64,000 bases of DNA from Pantoea sp. BAV 3049 (GTDB taxonomy: Bacteria; Pseudomonadota; Gammaproteobacteria; Enterobacterales; Enterobacteriaceae): contig NZ_WHOY01000031.1 of the NCBI RefSeq assembly GCF_009765445.1, forward strand, positions 1,664,340 through 1,728,339, given 5' to 3'. This document shows positions 16,298-23,619 of the stretch, piece after piece (within the stretch, counting starts at the first letter, position 1; each line of letters begins with the position of its first letter). Under the pieces are notes generated by a model. The model did no database searches. It saw nothing but the letters and a program-made list of their open reading frames with translations, and was not told where the DNA came from. Made by a program: the position numbers and the translations under genes.

Positions 16298-16954
16298 ATG
16301 CAATTTGTTCTCGGTTATCAGCCGCTGCAGTGGTCCGACAGCATTTTCCTGCTGTGGGGAGCGCTGAATACGATAGCCATGGCGGTGACTGCTGGCGTGC
16401 TGGGCACGCTGCTGGGCATTCCGCTTGGGCTGGCACGGGCTTCCTCCTTCAGCTTTCAGCTGGTGAGCGCGCCGCTGGTGGATATCTTCCGCAGCGTGCC
16501 GATGATTATCATCCTGATTGTTCTTAACAGCCTGTTTTCTCTGCTGAATATGCCGCTCTCTCCCTATCTGCTGGGCAGCCTGGCGTTGGGCGTATGGATG
16601 GCGGCGGTAACCTCAGAAGTGGCCCGCGGCAGCTTTTTGTCGGTTCCTCAGACCTTCAGGCGGGGTGCCCGCTCGCTTGGCATGACCGCGTTTCAGGAGC
16701 TGCGCCATGTCTCTGTCCCGCTGGCGATGCGTAACGGATTAAGTGCCTGGGTCGGGCTGCTGCTGAGCCTGATTAAAGACAGCGCGCTGGCAGGCGTGGT
16801 CGGCTACGTGGAGTTTATGCGCGCCACGCAGACGCTGATCACCCGCACCCACGACACCTGGCTGCTGCTGATGGGCACCGGCCTGTTCTACTTTCTGATC
16901 TGTTATCCCGTATCACGCTACAGCCGTTATCTGGAAAAAAAGGTGGCCATATGA
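16298..16954 (+). CDS. ABC permease, polar amino-acid type (system 1)
   Basis: The 218-residue inner-membrane protein is the second half of the transport channel. It has FRSVPMIIILIVLNSLF and the EAA-type loop SLGMTAFQELRHVSVPLAM. The stop codon overlaps the start of the ATPase gene (ATGA), so the operon is tightly coupled. Confidence 0.88.
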   Translation: MQFVLGYQPLQWSDSIFLLWGALNTIAMAVTAGVLGTLLGIPLGLARASSFSFQLVSAPLVDIFRSVPMIIILIVLNSLFSLLNMPLSPYLLGSLALGVWMAAVTSEVARGSFLSVPQTFRRGARSLGMTAFQELRHVSVPLAMRNGLSAWVGLLLSLIKDSALAGVVGYVEFMRATQTLITRTHDTWLLLMGTGLFYFLICYPVSRYSRYLEKKVAI

Positions 16955-17691
16955 TTGAAATCAGAAACGTACAGAAGGCATTCGGGCCGGTCAGCGTGCT
17001 GAAAGGCATCGATCTCACCATTGAGCGCGGCGAACTGGTCTGCCTGATTGGCTCCAGCGGCTCGGGGAAATCGACGTTGCTGCAGTGCATTAACGGGCTG
17101 GAAAGCATTCAGGGCGGTGAAATTATCGTGGATGGCATCAGCGTTCATGCGCCTTCCACTAACATCAACCAGCTGCGTCGCAAGCTGGGCATTGTCTTCC
17201 AGCAGTACAACGCTTTTCCGCATCTGAACGCGCTTGAGAACGTCGCGCTGGCACCGCAGGTGGTGGCAAAAATGGGTAAGAAGCAGGCCATGCTGCTGGC
17301 CCACAAGCACCTTGAGCACGTCGGGCTGGGCGCGAAAGCTAACGCCATGCCTTCCCAGCTTTCCGGCGGCCAGTTGCAGCGCCTCGCCATCGCCCGCGCG
17401 CTGGCAATGGAGCCGACTTACATGCTGTTCGATGAGGTGACCTCGGCGCTGGATCCGGAGCTGGTTGGCGAGGTGCTGAGCACCATGCGCCTGCTGAAGT
17501 CGGAAGGGATGACCATGGTGGTGGTGACCCATGACATCAACTTTGTACGGGAATCCGCCGACCGCGTGGCGTTCCTCAGCCAGGGCAGCGTCTGCGAAGT
17601 CGGTACGGCAGAGCAGGTGATTGACCGACCCGGCGATGAACAAACCCGGAAATTTATGCGCCGCGAAAGCCGCAACGTGCAGGTGGCTTAA
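16951..17691 (+). CDS. ABC transporter ATPase, polar amino-acid type (system 1)
   Basis: The 246-residue ATPase has Walker A GSSGSGKST (34-42), Q-loop FQQYNAFPHL, signature LSGGQLQRLAIARAL and Walker B YMLFDEVTSALDPEL, followed by the H-loop VVTHDINFVRE. It powers import by the two permeases encoded upstream. It begins inside the last codons of the second permease. Confidence 0.9.
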   Translation: MIEIRNVQKAFGPVSVLKGIDLTIERGELVCLIGSSGSGKSTLLQCINGLESIQGGEIIVDGISVHAPSTNINQLRRKLGIVFQQYNAFPHLNALENVALAPQVVAKMGKKQAMLLAHKHLEHVGLGAKANAMPSQLSGGQLQRLAIARALAMEPTYMLFDEVTSALDPELVGEVLSTMRLLKSEGMTMVVVTHDINFVRESADRVAFLSQGSVCEVGTAEQVIDRPGDEQTRKFMRRESRNVQVA

Positions 17692-17729
17692 GCAGCCTGC
17701 GCTTTCTGAACCCCTGAGGAGAAATTCTG

Positions 17730-18491
17730 ATGATGACATTCAATCTTGCGGGTAAGACCGCATTAATTACCGGCGGTGCCAGCGGTATTGGTTTTACCGC
17801 CGCACGCATCATGGCACGCAGTGGCGCAAAGGTAGCGATTAACTATCTGCCAGACGATCCGCGTGGCGCACAGGCACTGGCCGAGCTGCGGGCAGAAGGG
17901 CTGGAGGCGATTGGCGCACCGGGCGATCTTTCCGATCCTGTTCAGGCTGATGCCATGGTGAAGCAGGCCGCTGCCGATCTGGGTCGCCTGGATCTGCTGG
18001 TGAATAACGCCGGGACGCCGGGCGTGAAAAAGCCGATCCCGGTTAAGGATCTGGAGTCCATCAGCGAAGAGCTGTGGCAGACCATTCTGAACGTCAACCT
18101 GATGAGCGTGTTCCGCTGCTCGAAAGCCGCGGCAGAAAGCCTGAAAGCCAGCGGCGGAGCGATAGTGAATACCGCTTCGATTGCCGGGTTTGGTTCAATC
18201 GCCAGCACCATTGCCTACAGCGCCTCCAAAGCCGGGGTGATCAACCTGACCAAAAACCTTGCCCATGCGCTGGCTCCGGAAGTCCGGGTCAACGCCGTTG
18301 CGCCGGGTTCGGTGGAAAGCTCTTGGGCCATCGAGTGGTCTGATGAACGCCGCGACAGCACCATTGCCGCCACCCCGCTTAAGCGCTGGTGTACGCCGGA
18401 CGATGTGGCCGAACTGATCGTTTATCTCGGCTTCGCAGGCAGCATGATCACCGGCCAGACGGTGATCATCGACGGCGGGATCTCTATTTAA
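17730..18491 (+). CDS. short-chain dehydrogenase/reductase (SDR)
   Basis: The 253-residue protein is a classical SDR: cofactor motif TGGASGIG near residues 13-20, NNAG (LLVNNAGTPG), catalytic Ser of NTASIAGFGS, YSASK with the Tyr-x3-Lys pair, and a C-terminal TGQTVIIDGGISI typical of oxidoreductases of this group. The start has AGGAG eight bases upstream. It lies 38 bases behind the ABC ATPase, so it is probably part of the same operon and oxidises or reduces a pathway intermediate. Confidence 0.85.
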   Translation: MMTFNLAGKTALITGGASGIGFTAARIMARSGAKVAINYLPDDPRGAQALAELRAEGLEAIGAPGDLSDPVQADAMVKQAAADLGRLDLLVNNAGTPGVKKPIPVKDLESISEELWQTILNVNLMSVFRCSKAAAESLKASGGAIVNTASIAGFGSIASTIAYSASKAGVINLTKNLAHALAPEVRVNAVAPGSVESSWAIEWSDERRDSTIAATPLKRWCTPDDVAELIVYLGFAGSMITGQTVIIDGGISI

Positions 18492-18526
18492 TTCAGGCAG
18501 TAACCTTAATCTGAACGGAAATCTTC

Positions 18527-18952
18527 ATGATCAACGAAATCATCAAAGTAAAATCAGGCAGCATTCTGGAAGACCAGGAAAGCTACTCGCGCGTGCTGGT
18601 ATTGGGTGACTGGATTTTTATGTCGCTGACTGCCGGACGTGATTATAAAACCCGTGCGATGCCGGACACGGCGGTGGCTCAGGCTGAGCAGGCTTTTCGT
18701 AATGTGGAGGGCGCTCTGGCTTCCGTCGGCGCCACGCTGGCAGACGTAGTACGTTCGCGCCTGTTTATTCCGCGCCAGTCTGATGTCAAAGAAGTGATGG
18801 CGTTTATTGGCGAGAAGTACCGGGGTATCGATCCCGCCAGCTGTGTAACCTGTTCGCCGCTGGGCGGGCCGGAATATCTGTTTGAAGTGGAAATTACCGC
18901 TTATCGCGGTGCGGGCCAGATGCCGCAAACCCGCCTGACCATCTCCCTCTGA
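18527..18952 (+). CDS. RidA family protein
   Basis: The 141-residue protein belongs to the RidA/YjgF/RutC family, with FRNVEGALASVGATLADVVRSRLF, CVTCSPLGGPEYLFEVEITAY. RidA members hydrolyse reactive enamine/imine intermediates or, as RutC, act on aminoacrylate-type products. The usual catalytic Arg appears shifted relative to canonical RidA (sequence PASCVT rather than PARxxV), so it may belong to one of the Rid2-7 subgroups. It is the last gene of the operon and is followed by a terminator. Confidence 0.8.
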   Translation: MINEIIKVKSGSILEDQESYSRVLVLGDWIFMSLTAGRDYKTRAMPDTAVAQAEQAFRNVEGALASVGATLADVVRSRLFIPRQSDVKEVMAFIGEKYRGIDPASCVTCSPLGGPEYLFEVEITAYRGAGQMPQTRLTISL

Positions 18953-18960
18953 TGCATTCT

Positions 18961-18992
18961 GCCCGGTAGCGATTACCGGGCACTGCTCTTTT
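18961..18992 (+). terminator. terminator after the monooxygenase/transport operon
   Basis: GCCCGGTA (18961-18968) and TACCGGGC (18974-18981) form a perfect 8-base stem with a 5-base loop, followed by CTCTTTT. It lies between convergent genes and ends the ridA operon. Confidence 0.7.
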
Positions 18993-19013
18993 GCTGAGTT
19001 TAGCCACAGATCT

Positions 19014-19769
19014 TCAGCAGATACTGCTTTTTTTACTGGCTTTGGCCGCAGGTTTTCCCTGTTCCAGCTGTGCCAGATATCGCGTCACCGCTTTGGCAAA
19101 TTTATCCTTCCAGATACTCAGCGCCCGCTCGATATCCCGTGCTTTGATGGCATCCAGCAGCCCAACGACATAAGTCTGCGCATCGGAGGCCCGTTCGGTA
19201 TAGACGATGCCGCTCAGGTTGTTAAAACGCTGAACTTCCACGGTCGTTTCTGCAAAGTAGCGGGCGCAGCGTTCAAGCCCGCTGGCAACGATAATCGTCT
19301 CCTGGAACTCCAGATCGTTAAGGATGGTGGCCTGCTGATTATCCTGACCGGCGAGTCTGACCGCCGCCGTGGCCTTCTTCTCCAGCACCTTCATCACTTC
19401 CGGAGAGGGCAGGTCGGCATGGCTTTGCAGGGCTTTCAGTGCCAGTTCACCCAGCGCGGAACGGATGGCATAAACCTCAAGGATACTGGCCGGATCGAGC
19501 TTTGCCACCACCGCACCGCGATTCGGGCGCATATCGACCAGACCTTCCTGGCTCAGGCGACGCAGGGCTTCACGGATCGGATGCCGGGAGATATTCAGCT
19601 GATCGGTAAGGTTCTTTTCAATCAGGCGATCGCCAGGCTTAAACACTCCCTGGATAATGGCAGTGCGGATCTGATCGGCGGCGTGTTCCGAGCTGGCAAT
19701 ATTATTGATCGGCACCAGTTTTGCGCTGCTCATAAGATCGTTTTTTTTCGGCATGATGAGGTGAAACAT
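19014..19769 (-). CDS. GntR family regulator with FCD domain
   Basis: This protein of up to 251 residues has an N-terminal winged helix (IIQGVFKPGDRLIEKNL, ISRHPIREALRRLSQEGLV, MRPNRGAVV) and a C-terminal FCD ligand domain (EVYAIRSALGELALKAL, LVGLLDAIKARDIERA). In-frame ATGs at 19754 and 19733 are alternative starts and none has a strong ribosome site. It sits between two ABC transport operons whose upstream regions carry the same TTGTTGACAA-like palindromes, and a weaker copy precedes its own gene. It is the likely repressor of the whole island, relieved by a pathway compound. Confidence 0.85.
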   Translation of the reverse strand: MFHLIMPKKNDLMSSAKLVPINNIASSEHAADQIRTAIIQGVFKPGDRLIEKNLTDQLNISRHPIREALRRLSQEGLVDMRPNRGAVVAKLDPASILEVYAIRSALGELALKALQSHADLPSPEVMKVLEKKATAAVRLAGQDNQQATILNDLEFQETIIVASGLERCARYFAETTVEVQRFNNLSGIVYTERASDAQTYVVGLLDAIKARDIERALSIWKDKFAKAVTRYLAQLEQGKPAAKASKKSSIC

Positions 19770-19831
19770 CCCTGAATGAAAGTGAAAGAAAAATCATAGC
19801 ATGGCTGGAAAAAACAGGACAGATAACGGTG

Positions 19832-19843
19832 ATTATCTACAAT
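19832..19843. promoter_or_regulatory. weak GntR operator-like site before the regulator gene
   Basis: ATTATCTACAAT matches ATTGTCAACAAT at 10 of 12 positions and lies 63 bases before the longest possible start of the GntR gene. Autoregulation is possible. Confidence 0.35.
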
Positions 19844-19930
19844 TTTGGGGCTTTTTTCGGCGTCGGAAATAAAGCAGCCCGCACCCGGAAAGGCGCGAGC
19901 TGCGCTGCCATAAATAGCGTGACAAACGGG

Positions 19931-20668
19931 TTAATGCCAGGCGATTTTCTTCATAAAGTCCAGGGTTCGTTTTTGCTGCGGTGCGCCAAAGATCTGATCC
20001 GGCGTGCCGAACTCGATGATTTTGCCCTGATCCATCATCGCCACCTTGTGCGAAACCTCACGCACAAAGTTCATCTCATGCGAAACCAGGATCATGGTCA
20101 TCCCTTCCCGCGACAGCTGGCGTACGGTATTCAGCACTTCGCCCACCAGTTCCGGGTCCAGCGCGGAAGTCACTTCATCCAGCAGCAGGATTTGCGGCTT
20201 CAGTGCCAGCGCACGACTGATCGCCACGCGCTGCTGCTGGCCGCCGGAAAGATTGGCAGGAAAGGCCTCCGATTTATGGCGCATACCGACTTTTTCCAGC
20301 AGAGCCAGCGCTTCTTCCCGCACGCTCGACGGGTCTCGCTTCTGCACTTTCACCGGCGTAACCATGACGTTTTGCAGCACGCTCATGTTCTGGAAAAGGT
20401 TGTACTGCTGAAAGACGATCGCCACCTTTTCGCGGATTTCACGCACGCTCTGCGCCGAGTCATAGTCCACTTCGTCATTTTTCACCCGCACCGCGCCGCC
20501 TTCCGGTTTGGTCAGACCCATAATCACCCTCAGCAGGGTACTTTTCCCTGAGCCGGAGCCGCCAATCAGGCTGACAATCTCACCGGGATTCACCGTCAGA
20601 TTAATGCCATCCAGCACCCGATGCTCACCGTACGAACACTTTAAACCCACAATCTCTAACTGCGACAT
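19931..20668 (-). CDS. ABC transporter ATPase, polar amino-acid type (system 2)
   Basis: The 245-residue ATPase has Walker A GGSGSGKST, Q-loop FQQYNLFQNM, signature LSGGQQQRVAISRAL, Walker B ILLLDEVTSALDPEL and H-loop LVSHEMNFVREV. The ATG at 20668 follows AGGAG by eight bases. It is the last gene of a minus-strand operon SBP-permease-permease-ATPase that mirrors system 1. Confidence 0.9.
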   Translation of the reverse strand: MSQLEIVGLKCSYGEHRVLDGINLTVNPGEIVSLIGGSGSGKSTLLRVIMGLTKPEGGAVRVKNDEVDYDSAQSVREIREKVAIVFQQYNLFQNMSVLQNVMVTPVKVQKRDPSSVREEALALLEKVGMRHKSEAFPANLSGGQQQRVAISRALALKPQILLLDEVTSALDPELVGEVLNTVRQLSREGMTMILVSHEMNFVREVSHKVAMMDQGKIIEFGTPDQIFGAPQQKRTLDFMKKIAWH

Positions 20669-20698
20669 GGCAGCACTCCTCAACGTTTGTACCTGCTG

Positions 20699-21433
20699 TT
20701 ACGGCGGGGTCAGGGTGACCGTTGTGCCCGGATTCGGGGCGTTTGATGCCATCTGCGTCTTTGCCGCCAGACGCTTTTCCAGCCACTGGCCGAAGCGGCT
20801 CAGCGGGTAAGACATCAGGAAGTAAATCAGCAGGATCAGGCCGTAGATCAGGAAGGAGGAGTATCCCCGGCTGATCAGGATTTTGGCTGAAAAGGTCAGC
20901 TCTACCACGCCCAGCTGCGAGGCCAGCGCGGTATCTTTGATAAAGGAGACCATAAAGCTGAATGCGGGCGGGATCACCACCTTCCACGCCTGCGGCATAA
21001 TCACGTACTGCACCAGCTGGCGATAGCTGAAGTTCAGCGTCTGCGCGGCTTCAATCTGCGTCTGCGGCACCGACTCAAAACCGGTGCGGAAGATCTCCGC
21101 CATGTAGGCGCTGGCTATCAGACAGACGGCAATCAGCGCAATAAGGTAGAAGGAGAGGTCGAAGCCAAGTCCCTGGAAGACAAAGAAGATCAGGAACAGC
21201 GTCACCAGGAACGGAATGCGGCGCAGCAGCTCCACCACCACAATCGCCAGCACGCGCAGCGGCAGCAAAATTCTGGCCCGGGTCTGACGCAGGCAGGCAA
21301 TCAGAAAGCCGATCAGCAGGCCGACAGAGCAGCCAATGGCGGAGAGGCTAAGCGTGTTCAGCGCCGCCTGCAGGATAAACTCCAGCGTGAAATGATTCAG
21401 CAGATTCATCATCTGCTGTTGCAGAGTCAGCAT
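20699..21433 (-). CDS. ABC permease, polar amino-acid type (system 2)
   Basis: The 244-residue membrane protein has the motif VVELLRRIPFLVTLFLIFFVF and the coupling loop TLNFSYRQLVQYVIMPQ. The start codon overlaps the stop of the preceding permease gene (TGATG). The frame is open upstream to 21463, but the overlap and GAGG site favour 21433. Confidence 0.88.
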   Translation of the reverse strand: MLTLQQQMMNLLNHFTLEFILQAALNTLSLSAIGCSVGLLIGFLIACLRQTRARILLPLRVLAIVVVELLRRIPFLVTLFLIFFVFQGLGFDLSFYLIALIAVCLIASAYMAEIFRTGFESVPQTQIEAAQTLNFSYRQLVQYVIMPQAWKVVIPPAFSFMVSFIKDTALASQLGVVELTFSAKILISRGYSSFLIYGLILLIYFLMSYPLSRFGQWLEKRLAAKTQMASNAPNPGTTVTLTPP

Positions 21434-22107
21434 CAGATAAACCTCGCTCTGACGCGAAAGCACCAGTAGCCAATGGCATAGAGGAAGGCGCTGGCGATAA
21501 AGGTCAGCACCACGTACATTCCTGCAGCAACGGCAAAGGATTCGATGCTGCGGAAGGTGCTGGAACCGATCTCAATCACCACGCCGGTCAGCTCATTCAC
21601 CCCAAACAGCCCGCCAATTGAGCTGCCCAGCAGGATCCAGATAAAGAAGTTGGAGAGCAGCGGATAGATAGTTTTGGCCAGGTGCGGCAGCGTGACGTAG
21701 CGGAAACTCTGCCAGGCGGACATGTTTAATGATGCCGCTGCTTCCAGTTCGGTTTTGCTCACCGAGACCAGCCCGCTGCGCATAATGTCGGTGAGGTAGG
21801 CACCGGCATTCAGCGACAGGCCGATCAGCACCGCCGTCATCGGCGACAGCACAATGCCAACGTCAGGCAGGCCATAAAACAGAACAAAGATCTGAATCAG
21901 GGAAGGCGTGTTGGTGAAGAACACCACATATCCACGCACCAGCTTGCGCATCCCGCTGCGGGCATGCATTTCGGCAAGGGCACCCAGCAGGCCGATCGTA
22001 CAACCAATCCAGAAAGCGATGAAGGCGACAACCAGCGTGATCAGCGCGCCTGTCAGCAAATCGGGCCAGTGTTTCAGGACCTCACCAAATTGAAAGCTGT
22101 AATGCAT
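21433..22107 (-). CDS. ABC permease, polar amino-acid type (system 2)
   Basis: The 224-residue membrane protein has VVFFTNTPSLIQIFVLFYGL and the EAA-type loop SLNMSAWQSFRYVTLPHLA. It pairs with the following permease, whose start overlaps its stop. It lies about 40 bases behind the substrate-binding protein gene. Confidence 0.88.
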   Translation of the reverse strand: MHYSFQFGEVLKHWPDLLTGALITLVVAFIAFWIGCTIGLLGALAEMHARSGMRKLVRGYVVFFTNTPSLIQIFVLFYGLPDVGIVLSPMTAVLIGLSLNAGAYLTDIMRSGLVSVSKTELEAAASLNMSAWQSFRYVTLPHLAKTIYPLLSNFFIWILLGSSIGGLFGVNELTGVVIEIGSSTFRSIESFAVAAGMYVVLTFIASAFLYAIGYWCFRVRARFI

Positions 22108-22147
22108 AATTATCCACTCCCGGGTCGTTCACCAGCACGCGCGGTGA

Positions 22148-22954
22148 TCAGAAGTAAGGTGACGGAACCACTTTTACCAGCATCGGCGCTTTAAACCACT
22201 TCTCCCAGGTCTGGTTAACGAAGCCGCTGGTGTGCATGTCGTACAGGGCAACGTTGAGCACATCACGCAGGGCGTAGTTGTTCTGTGCCAGGCCCACGGC
22301 GTCGTAAGAAGTATTCAGCGCATCCGGCAGCACTTTCCACTGCACGTTCGGGTAGTTTTTGGTAAAGGGAACATAGAACTCAATGTTCTCTACCAGCGCA
22401 TCAGCACGGCCCTGCGCCAGCGCACGGATGGTGTCGGCCATGGTGTCGACATACAGAATTTTGGCCTTCGGCAGGTTCTGCTTCAGGAAGTCGGCAGTCC
22501 ACACGCCACGGATCAGCACCAGGGTGTATTTCTCGTCGTTCAGCTCTTTCCAGTTGCTGATATTGACCTTGTTGGTGGTCAGTACGCCCATCGATTCGGT
22601 GTGCAGCGGCACGGTATAGCTGATGGATTTGGCCCGCTCAACGGTACGGGTTAACCCGCCGAGGCAGATATCAATGCGGTCAGCCACCAGGAACGGCACG
22701 CGCTGGGCAATTTCCGTCATCACAAAATCCACCTTCACCCCAAGACTGGCAGCCAGCTTGTTAGCCACGTCGACATCAAAACCTTCCAGCTGGTTTGAAG
22801 CACCAATGGAAGATTGCGGTGGCGAGTTAGGTAATATCCCCACTCTTAATGTTCCGCTTTTAATAATTTCATCCAACGTTCTGGCATGCGCCATATTACC
22901 GACAGAAACTAAAACCAGGAAACTGAACAGCAGTGTTTTCAATTTTTTGAACAT
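22148..22954 (-). CDS. ABC transporter substrate-binding protein, amino-acid type (system 2)
   Basis: The 268-residue precursor starts MFKKLKTLLFSFLVLVSVG with a signal peptide ending near AHA. Family 3 solute-binding features follow: SGTLRVGILPNSPPQSS, LEGFDVDVANKLAASLGV, DICLGGLTRTVERAKSISYT and ALAQGRADALVENIEF. Start 22954 is chosen because the signal peptide begins there; the open frame extends to 23038. The perfect ATTGTCAACAAT palindrome lies 59 bases upstream. It differs clearly from the system 1 protein, so the two importers may take different but related compounds. Confidence 0.88.
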   Translation of the reverse strand: MFKKLKTLLFSFLVLVSVGNMAHARTLDEIIKSGTLRVGILPNSPPQSSIGASNQLEGFDVDVANKLAASLGVKVDFVMTEIAQRVPFLVADRIDICLGGLTRTVERAKSISYTVPLHTESMGVLTTNKVNISNWKELNDEKYTLVLIRGVWTADFLKQNLPKAKILYVDTMADTIRALAQGRADALVENIEFYVPFTKNYPNVQWKVLPDALNTSYDAVGLAQNNYALRDVLNVALYDMHTSGFVNQTWEKWFKAPMLVKVVPSPYF

Positions 22955-23012
22955 AATACTTTCTCGCCCCTGAAAGAATGAAACCGCAATGTGTTTTAAT
23001 GCCGCATTGATG

Positions 23013-23024
23013 ATTGTCAACAAT
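23013..23024. promoter_or_regulatory. GntR operator-like palindrome before ABC system 2
   Basis: ATTGTCAACAAT is the exact reverse complement of the 12-mer at 12970-12981. A further half site TTGTCAA lies at 23032-23038. Its place just upstream of the minus-strand transporter operon fits an operator. Confidence 0.6.
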
Positions 23025-23038
23025 ATGCCTTTTGTCAA

Positions 23039-23399
23039 TCGGTATTTATCCTTCTGACAGAAAGCTGGTAACTTGTATTTTATCAGTCAGTTAATTGTGA
23101 ATGAGTAGAGGTGAATGATTATGTTGAACAGGGTTTTGGGCTAACTATTTGATATTCACTTACTATATAAATTACTTATCCGTCCGGATTTGGTCAGATA
23201 AAATAATTAAATATTATGGATAAGAGAGAGGTGAAAGGTCATTGCTTAAACTTATGCCTAGTTAATTAAAGAGGAATGGCATTGTGCCGGGTTATATATT
23301 GGAAATTGTTATTACCTGCCCATCCCTGGGCTTTTTTTACCGGTGATGTTCCGAAGCCACTTTCTGCAGCCTGCCGCGTTCTTTCTGTTCGCTTTCCAC
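23039..23399. other. AT-rich intergenic region
   Basis: About 360 bases with no credible gene on either strand. The minus side probably holds the promoter of ABC system 2. An AAGAGGAATGG motif at 23269-23279 precedes a short ORF that does not resemble a protein until the SDR remnant further on. Confidence 0.4.
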
Positions 23400-23583
23400 C
23401 CGATCGTACGCTCGTGAGAGACCAACAGTCAGCGGGGCCAGCCCGCCACTATGCCTGCCGCCAGGCGGAATCTAAATGGGATTCCATGCCGCATTCCTGC
23501 CCTTCAGTGCCCAAAAGGCCGTGGTCGATCACCGCTCGGGCCACCTGCTGTTTGTTGATGGCGGCATGCTGGCTGCGGTTTAA
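23400..23583 (+). pseudogene. C-terminal remnant of an SDR-type oxidoreductase
   Basis: The plus strand ends with HRSGHLLFVDGGMLAAV and a TAA at 23581-23583, the characteristic C-terminus of gluconate-5-dehydrogenase-like SDRs (…NGxLLFVDGGxxA). Upstream sequence reads only in patches (RTLVRDQQSAG) and has no intact frame or start. It is a decayed gene end left beside the FAD oxidoreductase. Confidence 0.55.
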
Positions 23584-23619
23584 GCTGTTCCGGCAGCTCA
23601 CGGCCGCCGGTTGCCATCC

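Noticed and set aside
16927..17739. Minus-strand ORF of 270 codons
   Set aside because: It lies wholly antisense to an ABC ATPase with perfect Walker motifs; His-rich shadow composition.
13045..18952. Calling the monooxygenase operon the Rut pyrimidine pathway
   Set aside because: RutB, RutD, RutE and RutG are absent, an ABC amino-acid-type importer takes the place of RutG, and the regulator is GntR/FCD rather than RutR.
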